From: Erythroxylum novogranatense
Taxonomy: Eukaryota > Streptophyta > Magnoliopsida > Malpighiales > Erythroxylaceae
DNA length: 64,000 nucleotides
Assembly (NCBI GenBank): GCA_029891385.1
Contig: CM057226.1
Span: 11,339,225-11,403,224 of the forward strand
Reading direction: 5' to 3'
Made by a program: the position numbers and the translations under genes. The notes below the pieces were generated by a model. It saw nothing but the letters and a program-made list of their open reading frames with translations, made no database searches and had not been told where the DNA came from. Position 1 is the stretch's first letter; each line of letters opens with the position of its first letter. Positions 46,438 to 58,200 of this stretch are shown here, one piece after another.

Positions 46438-46960
46438 TAAAATGATAAAAAATATATTATATTTTAGAGGTGATATGATTAGTCTTGCTGTTGTTATATT
46501 AGAAATAACAATATGACTGCACAAAAGGTTTAAAATATTTTCAAAAGATTTAAATAAACAATTTTATCTAGACTATCAATTTAATTTAAGTGATATCACA
46601 GTTGAACAGTTTAGCTTTATTAGATACTGATATGATTTTATAACTAATTTTTATAACTGATATGATTTCAAAAACTAAAATCGTTATCTTTTTATTCAAA
46701 GTGTAATAAATATTATTGTGGTAATATTAAAGTAAAAACAATATAAAATAATGATAAAATTTGAAATCTTTTATATAATATTGAGGTGCATATAAATATC
46801 ATGCTATTAGAGACTTTTTTTTTAATAGAAAGGATAATACGGTAATATATGATTTCAAGCACTTTTACCCTACCATGATTTTAGTTTTAGTGAAATGGAG
46901 ATTACCTTTTGGTTATCCTTGATTTTATTTTTATTGAAGTGGAATTTAACGTAATACTAT
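46438..46960. repeat. duplicated spacer block, copy 2 (right part)
   Basis: Matches about 40495-41080 (TAGAGGTGATATGATTAGTCTTG near the start; GATTTCAAGCACT near the end). No gene seen. 46961-47217 is unassigned flank of the next peptide gene. Confidence 0.7.
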
Positions 46961-47217
46961 GAGCATAATCATATGAACACATCGCAAAGTGAGAAATTTA
47001 CTCAAATAAAGACCACATCCAAAGACATAATTAAGCCCAAGATAAGACACAAAGTTAACTGAAAAAAGATGTAAAAATATGCGTCAAGCAAAGTAACGCG
47101 ACATAGTTATCGATACGGAAACATGAAGATAAGATGAAAGCCTATGTTGATCAAGATGTTCTACTCGGACAGGTCTTATTTGTTGCACAAGCTTTCAGAA
47201 GACTTCTTTCACAGAGA

Positions 47218-47466
47218 CTAATTTGGGGGACGTCTCAGAGTGCCAACTAATTCCTTAGGATACTCAGAATTCAGCACTTTAGGTACTGGTCTTCTCCGAA
47301 GATAAGCAGACGGATAAAGTAGGTGAACATAATCCTGTTTTAGTTTTTCTCGTAGAAGGAGCCGGCCGTCAAGCTTCTCCGAGGTTACCCCTAGCCCCTC
47401 TGACCTGATTGATAGTATGATGAGCATGAAGAGAACCATACATCGGGCTGCTGTCGGATTTGCCAT
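47218..47466 (-). CDS. small secreted peptide precursor (paralog 3, divergent, 82 aa)
   Basis: An 82-residue protein whose first 22 residues (MANPTAARCMVLFMLIILSIRS) align with the signal peptides of the other two genes, but whose remainder differs. It has a charged middle, then YLRRRPVPKVLNSEYPKEL and an RRPPN end. The RRR-x-VP site is the only shared C-terminal trait. A TATA-like ATTTATAATA lies just upstream (about 47485). Probably a secreted peptide with a changed mature part; family and function unknown. Confidence 0.5.
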   Translation of the reverse strand: MANPTAARCMVLFMLIILSIRSEGLGVTSEKLDGRLLLREKLKQDYVHLLYPSAYLRRRPVPKVLNSEYPKELVGTLRRPPN

Positions 47467-47860
47467 GTAAGAGCTTTGTCTACATATTATAAATAAATAT
47501 TACTGTTATTTATGTTATTATTTACGTATTTTATTTAGAGTGCAACTAATAATATTTTAAAGTATTAAAGATAACAATATTACACAATAAGAGAGCATTA
47601 TCCTTCCAATAGAAAGAGTGACAAACAAGAGTTGCAGATGTTCTAGTCCATCAACAATTGTTTTATGTTTAATACACTGAACATCTGGTAATTATTCCCT
47701 AAATCCTGACTTGCCAACAGAACATAACGTAGCCTGAACTTTTAGCAAGTCCTCATCTTCAAACTAATTATGAATATCCCAGTCCTCACGATATGATAAG
47801 GAGATCTCTTCAAACGAAAGTGACATGCATGCATAGTTTGAAGTGGATAGGCCCAAATAG

Positions 47861-48091
47861 TTATGGTATGCCACGGTTAGGTGTAGGAACTGTTTCAGGG
47901 ACCCGACGACGCCTTTTCCGTTCTGAACGAGAAAATCCAAGTACGCGAGAAAGGAAGCTGCCAAAGCTGAACTTCTTTCGATTGTTGAGCTTCTTTCCGC
48001 GATGGCCAACTTTTTTCTTAGAATTGGCGGTCAGTATCAGTAAAAATATAACGAGCAGAACAGGGTATCGGGTTGCAGCTTTGTTTCCCAT
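47861..48091 (-). CDS. small secreted peptide precursor (paralog 2, 76 aa)
   Basis: A 76-residue close paralog of the protein at 9976-10203: signal-like hydrophobic stretch (residues 9-24), basic middle, conserved KKFSFGSFLSRVLGFS block, polybasic RKRRRR and a C-terminal VPETVPTPNRGIP. The conserved ends with a variable linker fit a processed secreted peptide. The 3' flank (47575-47860), 5'UTR intron and promoter are also conserved with gene 1. Confidence 0.65.
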   Translation of the reverse strand: MGNKAATRYPVLLVIFLLILTANSKKKVGHRGKKLNNRKKFSFGSFLSRVLGFSRSERKRRRRVPETVPTPNRGIP

Positions 48092-48124
48092 CTATTGCTA
48101 TATATCATAAGCCTTGATAATCCA

Positions 48125-48200
48125 CCTGAAAACAAGCTAGCTATAATAAATTCTGAGAATTGTGTAATAAAAATGAGGTGGGAATTAAGAATATAATCAC
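48125..48200 (-). other. predicted 5'UTR intron of peptide gene 2
   Basis: GTGATTATA donor at 48200 and TTTTCAG acceptor at 48125 on the minus strand, 76 nt, the same length as in gene 1. Confidence 0.5.
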
Positions 48201-48362
48201 TCAAGGGTGGAAAAGCAGGTACAGAATTCAGAAAACTCAGACTGAGCGTTGGGAGACTGAAATTAATTCAGGGACTTCCTGAAAGACCTTGACAAGTAAT
48301 ACCTCAAGAGGAGAAAAGAGTGCAATTGGTACAGTGCGTCGTGAAACTATGGTGAAGGCCTC

Positions 48363-48370
48363 TATTTATA
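48363..48370 (-). promoter_or_regulatory. TATA box of peptide gene 2
   Basis: TATAAATA in a block (48358-48445) that is strongly conserved with 10393-10475. The transcribed leader between it and the intron is about 85 nt longer than in gene 1. Confidence 0.6.
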
Positions 48371-48445
48371 GATGTGTGAACTGTAATTTAATGAAACGTT
48401 TGAAAATTGTACTTGTACATAGCGTACATAACAGGGTTCAAGTAA

Positions 48446-50286
48446 ACAAATACTTGTGAGCTTCAAGAGGCTCCTCAAATTACTACTTGGTTTTTATAGT
48501 GAAATACTCAAGTGAAATATTTGGGGACTGAACGTAGACTTTATTATAAGCCAAATCAGTATGAATCTACTAGTTTTGATGAGTTTCTACAAGCTCACAA
48601 GTGTATATTTTTCAAGGTTTATTAACCTTTCACACTATTAATATTTTGTTAGTTTCTACAAACTCTCAACAAGAAATATATGAAGAGTTTAATAGTCTCT
48701 CTTAATAGAGTGATATCACTTTCTAAAGTACAAAGAGTTTGATAAAACTTTCAAGAATATTAATATTCTAAGATATTTCGCAAGTCTCATGTGTATATTC
48801 GCAAATGCAGTAACTTTTCTTTAAGTAGACAATTTCTTCAACTGGTCATTACTTAATCTTCGATGCTATTTCTATTGAAATCTTCAATATTTAGACGTTA
48901 AGAAGAGTGTTCTGTCAAGGTTAAATTAGTAAGATACTTCCAAATGTCATGAAACTATTTTTAAAAAGGTAATTTTATAAACAAGGTTTTGTAAGAAAGA
49001 AAGCAATTATTTCATGATTTTATTTCCTTTTAAGAATTATATTATTACTTATATAAGGAAAAGTCTAATTTGAATTTTGAAATATTTTATAGTTATTATA
49101 AAATCGTTAATCATAAATCTTGAGCTAACAATCTCCTCATTTTTAAGATTACAAACAATAATATATATATTTTCAAAATTCAAGTAAGAACAAAGAGTTT
49201 CAAAATATACCTTTAAGCTTTCTTTTCTTAAGATTAGTTATTTAAAATATGTGATTCAATTAACCCTTATTGTTTAACAACTTTATATATGATAAAAATT
49301 CAATTAATCAATAACTTCAAAAAAGAAAGACCATTAAAGCAAGATAACACAACATCAGTGATTGCAATTAATCTAGTTTAATGCTTTTTCTAAAAGTTAA
49401 TAATTTATGACATAAAAATTAAAACTCCTAGTTGTTAGAAAGATTAAAAGAATTAAACTTTTTGTATTCGATATTTATTTAGCAAATGATGATTTCAATC
49501 AATAAGCTAGTTGTGCATATTAGAAATTAATAAAAATAATCATAAAATCTAAAAAACTAAAAACAATTCAATACAAATGAATGATACACTTAATAATAGG
49601 GCTCAATTATCTCCCAATCTACAAAGCTCTAAAGGCTTTTACTCCCTTCAACCAAGATAAAGAAAATTAGCTAACAACATCCTTAACTACTACTAATATC
49701 TAATGAAGGAAAACTACTATAGAGTTTACTAAAGTGAGGAAAAGAAAACTTTGTGAAAAGCTGGAAAGTAAAGATGGAAAACTTGGAATGCCTCAGTTCC
49801 TTCACTTTTGGTCTTATTTGTAGCCACTTTAATCTTATGTTTTGTTGCTGTCGAGATCATTTTGTTGTGATTCTTTAGCTCCCACAAATCATAACTTCCT
49901 TAATTGTCATCTAGACTTGATCAAGATAAAATATAAGCAACTTTTGACATGTTTTTGTATAAATTGGAAGTCTGAAAGTTGTAATTTTTACTAAACATGC
50001 CCACATCTAATCTTCAAAACCGTTGTTGTTAGCTTTATCCTTCCAATAACATCTTATTTTATGGCATTTTGATTTGTTTAAGTTTTAAACTTTCCAAAGA
50101 TCATTTGAAAACAAAAGATAAGCTAATCTTTAAGATTTAATCAATATATAATCAATAATCACAATTAACACCAAGAAATTAATTTATAAAATGATCAACT
50201 TTAATGATCTTATAAATAATTTATCACTATTTTATCATATCTAAAAAGCATTGCTTATATTTTGGATCCAACTTTGTGATTTCTTT
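48446..50286. other. AT-rich spacer with possible old copia LTR fragment
   Basis: 48520-48590 has GGGGACTGAACGTAGAC...GCCAAATCAGTATGAATC, which recalls the GGACGTAG...GAACCA stretch of SIRE-type LTRs. About 49130-49160 has a CTCCTCATTTTTAAGATTACAAA phrase like sequence beside copia LTRs. Too degraded to classify. 49160-50286 shows no gene. Confidence 0.3.
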
Positions 50287-53200
50287 TGTTGGACCCCGAT
50301 TTTTAAGTGAAATTTGAAAATAATCAGTGAAATTAAATGAGTGGTTTTATATATATATTGTGAAATAAAAGTAATTATGCTTTGAGAAAATTCATAAGAA
50401 AAGAATGATTTTGATTTTGATACCTTCGGGTTTTGAGTATATTGGTATGGTTTATGAAATTAAAGTGAATGAGTTGATTGAAATGAAGTTAAATAGCAAG
50501 AATTAAAAAAAAGTGTGAAAATTTGAAGAATTTAGAAAGTTTGACTTTGTGGATGAATAGTGATAAAATGTTGACTTGAGAGTTGACTTTTTGTTTGAGG
50601 CAAAATTTGATAAAATTGTCTTCTGGAAACTTGTAGTTTATGTTAAGAGCTTTCTGTTGCCATAAAGTTTGCAATGTTTCTATATCGGGAGTGAAAGTTA
50701 TGATCAGTCAGAGTTTAGGTGTGTTATCGGTTGACTTATGTTATGACTAAAGCTTTGACTGAAAAATTGACTTCCTTAGAGATCAAATTGATTTTTATGT
50801 CCTTCATAGAAGTTGTAGGTGACTTTCTGATCTTCGCAATGATATAAAGTATGAGGTGTTCGGAATTTGGAGTTGAAAGATATAAATTTTCAAAGTTAAA
50901 TATTGTTTAGGTTTACATTAAATTGGGGCAGAACATTTGATTGGCTTTTTGACCTCTTTAGAGACAAAATTGATCTTTGAGTTCTACATGGAAGTTGTAG
51001 ATCTTTCTTCAAGCTTTCCGTAGAGACCAAATTTGTCAAATTTAGAGTTCGGGAGCAAAAGATATGATTTGAAAATTTTGAAAGTTTCTTGCAGATCCAG
51101 ATTTTATCTTTAGACGTGGCCACGCCTAGTCTCTAAGTTTCTTGGACGTGCCCACGCCTAATCGCTAAATGTCCTCATCTCGCTCTTTTGCTTATAACTT
51201 TTTCGTTTGATATCCGATTGAGTTGATTCTTGAAGCGTTGGATTCCTAAGACAGTGAATTTCATTTTTATGGGAAATTTGTGAATTTTTGAGTTTTAATT
51301 GAGATTGATTAAATTAATCAAAGTGAGTCGGGAAATTTTCCGAATATAGTTCAGTATTTTGAGAAATTCGAGATCTGTAGAGATTCGATTGAAGTGATTC
51401 TTGAGGCTAAATCAAGTTAAGACATGGGGCTACAAGTCATATGAAGAAAGTAAAGTTCAATTTTGCCCCTAAGATTTTTAAATTATGAATGGAAGTTCGG
51501 ATTCGTGTGCAGTCTTGGATTAGGAACATTTGAAAGTATTTTGAGCATAACTTTTGCTCTGGAAATCTAAATGATGTGATTCTTGTTTTGAATTAAACTA
51601 GAGACATAGAGCTACAATTGTTATGAAGACATCAAATGTCAATTTTGGGATTAAGAATGTAAATTTTTGGATGGAAATAACGTGCTGGAAAATGTGTTAG
51701 AATATGAATATACCTGAAATGTTTTGAGCATAACTTTTGATGTAGTGCTCCGAATTGGATGATTCTTGTGGCATTATGAAATTAAGACATAGAGGAATAT
51801 TTCTCTAGAAGGGAGTTTTGACAAATTCCTTCAAATTAATAGTGCGAATCAGATCCGTAATTAAGTATGAAGTAAAGCAAGTTTTAGGGGCATTTTGGTC
51901 TTCTAACTATCATTTAATGACATGGCCTCTTAACACAAAAGGAGATGTCGTTTTAAGCAATATAAAGCCACAAAGTTGGCTGGAAAATCAGAACAAAGGA
52001 AAGAAGAATAAGGAGAAGAGAAGGGAGGAGAACTTTCGGCCATGGGAGAAAAGAAGGAGAAAATGCTAGATTTTGATTTTCAAGGGTCTTCAAGCAAGAG
52101 TTTTGAGTAGCTTCCAAGGGAAAAAGGAGGAAGGAGGTAAAAGCTTTCAAATGGAACCAAGAAATTTCAAAAATGGAGAAGAAAAAAGGTAAGGGAAAAA
52201 TTTGGACTTTGTATTTTTGATGAAATTTTAGTTTAGAAATATGGAAATCAACTTTGGTTTGTGATTTATGAAGCTAAGTTTGATGTATATGCCTTAGGTT
52301 GTGCTTAATTTTGGATGGAAAATTAAATAAGGTTTAGGCTTAAATGTGTGTTTGAGGATTTTACATAATTTTGGTGTAGAATTATAGATAATAATATGGG
52401 TTTGTGAAATATGAAATTAGTTTTGAAGAATTTATGAATTACGAGATTGAATTTGGATGAATTGGTTTAGACCAATTTTGAAAATTGGGGTTTTTGAAAA
52501 TTAGAGATTTAGATAGCTTGAATATGTGAGGAATTAATGTTTGCTAAGCTCAATTTGAGAAATTAAGTTAAATATGATATTGAATTTGAGTGAATCGGTT
52601 TAGGTTAAATTTAGAATTTGGGGATTTTAGAAATTGGTGATTTAAATATCTTGGAATTAGTATGAATTGATGAATTATGACATCAATTTTAAGGATTAAG
52701 TTATTTATGAGGTTGAATTTTGATGAAATTGCTTTAGGGAATGTTAAATTGGAAGGACGAAAGGAGAAATGGCCAAATTGAAGCTTGGAACAAGTTTCTA
52801 GCATCAATTCGAGGTGGGTAGTACGTTTATTTATTGAATTTTAAGCATAAGCATGTGATTTGAAAAATCAAGAAGAAAAGCTTTGAAAAATTATTGTTTA
52901 TGTAAATGTTTGAAAGATTATGATTTCAAAGGATTAAATTCCTTATTTTATAAATGATTTTAAGAAATTACAAGATTGAAGAAATTTATGATTTTTGAAT
53001 TATTAGATAAATTTGAAAAGTGGGCATTATGAATATGAATATGTTTGAGTTATGTGTTTAAAGAAATACATTGCATTCATATTTATGATTTAGATTGATA
53101 CGTGATCAAATGGATGAATTTGGATTGAATGTGGATTGCTATATGATTTCATGCTTGGATATGTGGTTGAGATATGAAAATCAAGAATTTTGAAAAGTGC

Positions 53201-54793
53201 TTCTGGCAATTTGAATTTTCTTTTCGCTTATGTGTTATGTGAGTTTGGTTAGGTCCCTTGTGAGTCAGTGCACTGTCTCTATTTGTTTAAAGCCTTCTCC
53301 CGGCTAGCCGCTAGTGGCATAGGAGCTCGATTTGGACTCCTTCAATGTTACATTGGACCGCTATGCGGAAAGTGTAGTACGCGCTTACATCACAATGCAT
53401 GACAGACCGCTTATGCAGAAATGTGCAGTACGTTCAGTTTGGACCGAACCAGACTATTTGATGTGTTTTGTGTGTTTCGTTCTGTTTATAAGTGCGTTGC
53501 ATTGCATCATCTTAAAAACAAAATGTGAAAATTTTGAGAAATAACTTATGGTGGTTTTTCAACTGAAGAGTGATTACATTTATTTTGGCAATATTTTGAA
53601 AAGTGTGAAAAATAAGAAATTTGCCAAATTTCTAATGTGAAATTTCGGAAATAAATGGTAAAGTTTTTCTAAATATGATTTCGCTTATTTTTCAATATAT
53701 AAACATATTATCCATGAGCTATTTTAGCTCACCCCCCTTTCATCCCCATCTTCAAGTATTCGAGTGGGAGATCGGATGAAAGACTGTCAGGACACCAGTT
53801 CGATTTGTGTATGTTTTTGTATCTTGAGTAGTTTGGATCTTTGTATAAGTTTGTAAATGGCTTGAAAAGCCATTAAGGATTTGTAAGAAATTAAATTATG
53901 ATGTGTATGAAATTATTGAAATTGTATAAGAAATTGTGTTATGGAAATGGATTTATATGCGGTTCATGGATTATGGGATTTGCTTATGAATAGAATTTGG
54001 GTTATGTTTGGATATGAACTATGAAAAGATATGAATGTGATTTGAATATGATTGATTTCTAATTATGATTTGTATATTGACTTGAAGAATTCATAGTCTT
54101 TGGATATGTAGAATGTGTTTTGAATATGGATTGAAGATTGAAATAAGTCGGACATGAATAAACAATTTGAAGCAGTTTAGAAATAGGTTTGTGTTTAGCT
54201 GCTGAAATCCTGAACGGAGGGTCCGGTGGATTTTGATGAGTGTGTAATTGATTGGAATTTTAGAAGTCTATTTTGAACCTTTGCAGGTTTTGGGTTAGGT
54301 CAAAGGTAGTTATATCTTGAATTTTGATAAAATTGGGATAAAAATGAGGTTTTGGACTTATTGGCAAGTATATAAGAGTATGATAAATTTGAGATTTGTA
54401 TATGGATGAATTTCCAAAAGTGGGAATTATTTGTATTTGATTGGCATGAGTTTGAATATGATGGTTATAAGAAAAAGAAAAGAAAGAAAGAAAAAAATTA
54501 TACCGGATTTTGGGACAGTTTGATAGTCTAGGTTTCCAACGCATTCATTTGTTAAGATGGATGTTATCGGATGTCGGATCCGTTTACGCTTGTCTTCGAT
54601 TATTCGATTTGCTTCGCTTTCACGTTATTCATTTTCAGATTTTGTGATTCGATTCCGCTTCGCTTTTCGTTTCGTGTTATCGAATACTTTGATTTTCCAT
54701 TCAAATTTTAATGCGAAATTTCCGCTTTCATTCGCTTCGTCTCCTTAACTTTGTTTTTCGGTTGGGATCCGGTTTCCAGATCGGGTCCCAACA
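50287..54793 (+). repeat. giant LTR, copy 1 (Tekay/Del-like gypsy)
   Basis: 4,507 bp starting TGTTGGACCCCG and ending CGGGTCCCAACA, so the tips are inverted repeats. It is followed by a degraded tRNA-Met primer site. It is non-coding; the interior includes degenerate repeats of about 183 bp (50583, 50767, 50949) and a TATATAAA plus hairpin near 53696-53731 that may be the promoter. Confidence 0.85.
53696..53731 (+). promoter_or_regulatory. putative LTR promoter: TATA box and hairpin
   Basis: TATATAAA at 53696-53703 is followed 12 nt later by GAGCTATTTTAGCTC, a perfect 5-bp-stem hairpin, then a C-rich tract. The same arrangement occurs in copies 2 (58682-58717) and 3 (63686-63721). The spacing puts the hairpin at the expected transcription start. 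Confidence 0.4.
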
Positions 54794-55273
54794 TTTATAG
54801 TATCAAAGCCCACTATTATGATCATACTTGGGCAATATGGTTATTAAGAATGAATTTAGTGATTGTTTGAGTGAGGTTAAGAACTTTGATTGATTTTAGG
54901 TGTGTGTTAATGAACTTGAGATTTGAAGTTGACGATGCAATTTGATTTTGTACATGCAATTATGAGATGAGATTAAGGAACGAAATATGTACGGAGGATC
55001 CATTAGTTAAATTGAAATGATTATTGGTCCTTATTGGGTTTCTTAAACAATGGGACCATATGACTTGTGAAAATGTGTTAAAAATGTTTGATTTGAGGAG
55101 ATAGGCATTTGACACAAGAAGTGAATAAGTGCAAATAAGTTGAGAAATATGTGTGATCAAGGAAAAGTTATTGATTATGAGCTTTTGGAAAGCAATTAGA
55201 TCAAAGAATGTGTTACTTGATGATTTACTACGTATAAATTTCGAGGACGAAATTCTTTTAAGAGGGGGAGAAA
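54794..55273 (+). other. minimal internal segment 1
   Basis: 480 bp. It begins with TTATAGTATCAAAGCCC, a primer site of the TGGTATCAGAGC type with two changes. It ends with TTCGAGGACGAAATTC and AAGAGGGGGAG, the usual end of Tekay/Del coding regions plus polypurine tract. No open frame of note; the whole gag-pol is gone. Confidence 0.8.
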
Positions 55274-58200
55274 CGTTGGACCCCGATTTTTAAGTAAAAT
55301 TTGGAAATAATCAGTGAAATTAAATGAGTGGTTTTATATATATATTGTGAAATAAAAGTAATTATGCTTTGAGAAAATTCATAAGAAAAGAATGATTTTG
55401 ATTTTGATACCTTCGGGTTTTGAGTAGATTGGTATGGTTTATGAAATTAAGTGGATGAGTTGATTGAAATGAAGTTAAATAGCAAGAATTAAAAAAAAGT
55501 GTGAAAATTTGAAGAATTTAGAAAGTTAGACTTTGGGGATGAATAGTGATAAAATGTTGACTTGAGAGTTGACTTTTTGTTTGAGGCAAAATTTGATAAA
55601 ATTGTCTTCTGGAAACTTGTAGTTTATGTTAAGCGCTTTCTGTTGCCATAAAGTTTGCAATGTTTCTATATCGGGAGTGAAAGTTATGATCAGTCAAATT
55701 TTAGGTGTGTTATCGGTTGACTTATGTTATGACTAAAGCTTTGACTGAAAGATTGACTTCCTTAGAGGTCAAATTGATTTTTATGTCATTCATAGAAGTT
55801 GTAGGTGACTTTCTGATCTTCGCAGTGATATAAAGTATGAGGTGTTCGGAATTTGGAGTTGAAAGATATAAATTTTCAAAGTTAAATATTGTTTAGGTTT
55901 ACATTAAATTGGGGCAGAACATTTGATTGGCTTTTTGACCTCTTTGGAGACAAAATTGATCTTTGAGTTCTACATGAAAGTTGTAGATCTTTCTTCAAGC
56001 TTTCCATAGAGACCAAATTTGTCAAATTTAGAGTTCGGGAGCAAAAGATATGATTTGAAATTTTTGAAAGTTTCTTGTATATTCAGATTTTATCCTTAGA
56101 CGTGGCCACACCTAGTCTCTAAGTTTCTTAGACGTGGCCACGCCTAATCGCTAAATGTCCTCCTCTCGCTCTTTTGCTTATAACTTTTTCGTTTGATATC
56201 CGATTGAGTTGATTTTGGAAGCGTTGGATTCCTAAGACAGTGAATTTCATTTTTATGAGAAATTTGTGAATTTTTTAGATTTAATTGAGATTGATTAAAT
56301 TAATCAAAGTGAGTCGGGAAATTTTTCGAATATAGTTCAGTATTTTAAGAAATTCGGGATCTGTAGAGATCCGATTGAAGTGATTCTTGAGGCGAAATCA
56401 AGTTAAGACATGGGGCTACAAGTCATATGAAGAAAGTAAAGTTCAATTTTGCCCCTAAGATTTTTAAATTATGAATGGAAGTTCGGATTCGTGTGCAGTC
56501 TTGGATTAGGAACATTTGAAAGTATTTTGAGCATAACTTTTGCTCTGGAAATCGAAATGATGTGATTCTTGTTTTGAATTAAACTAGAGACATAGAGCTA
56601 CAATTGTTATGAAGACATCAAATGTCAATTTTGGGATTAAGAATGTAAATTTCTGGATAGAAATAACGTGCTGGAAAATGTGTTAGAATATGAATATACT
56701 TGAAATGTTTTGAGGATAACATTTGATGTAGTGCTCCGATTTGGATGATTCTTGTGGCATTATGAAATTAAGACATAGAGGAATATTTCTCTAGAAGGAA
56801 GTTTTGACAAATTCCTTCAAATTGATAGTGCAAATCAGATCCGTAATTAAGTATGAAGTAAAGCAAGTATTAGGGGCATTTTGGTCATCTAACTATCATT
56901 TAATGACATGGCCTCTTAACACAAAAGGAGATGTCGTTTTAAGCAATATAAAGCCACGAAGTTGGCTGGAAAATCAGAACAAAGGAAAGAAGAATAAGGA
57001 GAAGAGAAGGGAGGAGAACTTTCGGCCATGGGAGAAAAGAAGGAGAAAATGCTAGATTTCGATTTTCAAGGGTCTTCAAGCAAGAGTTTTGAGTAGTTTC
57101 CAAGGGAAAAAGGAGGAAGGAGGTAAAAGCTTTCAAATGGAACCAAGAAATTTCGAAAATGGAGAAGAAAAGAGGTAAGGGAAAAATTTGGACTTTGTAT
57201 TTTTGATGAAATTTTAGTTTAGAAATATGGAATCAACTTGGGTTTGTGATTTATGAAGCTCAATTTGATGTATATGCCATAGGTTGTGTTTAATTTTGGA
57301 TGGAAAATTAATTAAGGTTTAGGCTTAAATGTGTGTTTGAGGATTTTGTAAAATTTTGGTGTAGAATTATAGATAATAATATGGGTTTGTGAAATATGAA
57401 ATTAGTTTTGAAGAATTTGTGAATTATGAGATTGAATTTTGATGAATTGGTTTAGGCCAATTTTGAAAATTGGGGTTTTTGAAAATTGGAGATTTAGATA
57501 GCTTGAATATGTGAGGAATTAATGTTTGCTAAGCTCAATTTGAGAAATTAAGTTAAATATGATATTGAATTTGAGTGAATCGGTTTAGGTTAAATTTGGA
57601 ATTTGGGGATTTTAGAAATTGGTGATTTAAATATCTTGGAATTAGTATGAATTGATGAATTATGACATCAATTTTAAGGATTAAGTTATTTATGAGGTTG
57701 AATTTTGATGAAATTGCTTTAGGGAATGTTAAATTGGAAGGAAGAAAGGAGAAATGACCAAATTGAAGCTTGGAACAAGTTTCTAGCATCAATTCGAGGT
57801 GGGTAGTACGTTTATTTATTGAATTTTAAGCATAAGCATGTGATTTGAAAAATCAAGAAGAAAAGCTTTGAAAAATTATTGTTTATGTAAATGTTTGAAA
57901 GATTATGATTTCAAAGGATTAAATTCCTTATTTTATAAATGATTTTAAGAAATTACAAGATTGAAGAAATTTATGATTTTTGAATTATTAGATAAATTTG
58001 AAAAGTGGGCATTATGAATATGATTATGTTTGAGTTATGTGTTTAAAGAAATACATTGCATTCATATTTATGATTTAGATTGATACGTGATCAAATGGAT
58101 GAATTTGGATTGAATGTGGATTGCTATAGGATTTCATGCTTGGATATGTGGTTGAGATATGAAAATCAAGATTTTTGAAAAGTGCCTTCGGGCAATTTGA

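Noticed and set aside
51818..52069. An 83-codon frame repeated at 56804 and 61803
   Set aside because: It recurs because the LTR recurs, lacks a domain, and its three copies show no sign of codon-aware conservation.
54557..54748. Arg/Phe/Ser-rich frame near the end of the giant LTR
   Set aside because: Composition-driven by TTCG-rich sequence; frames in copy 2 (59547-59867) differ because of indels.
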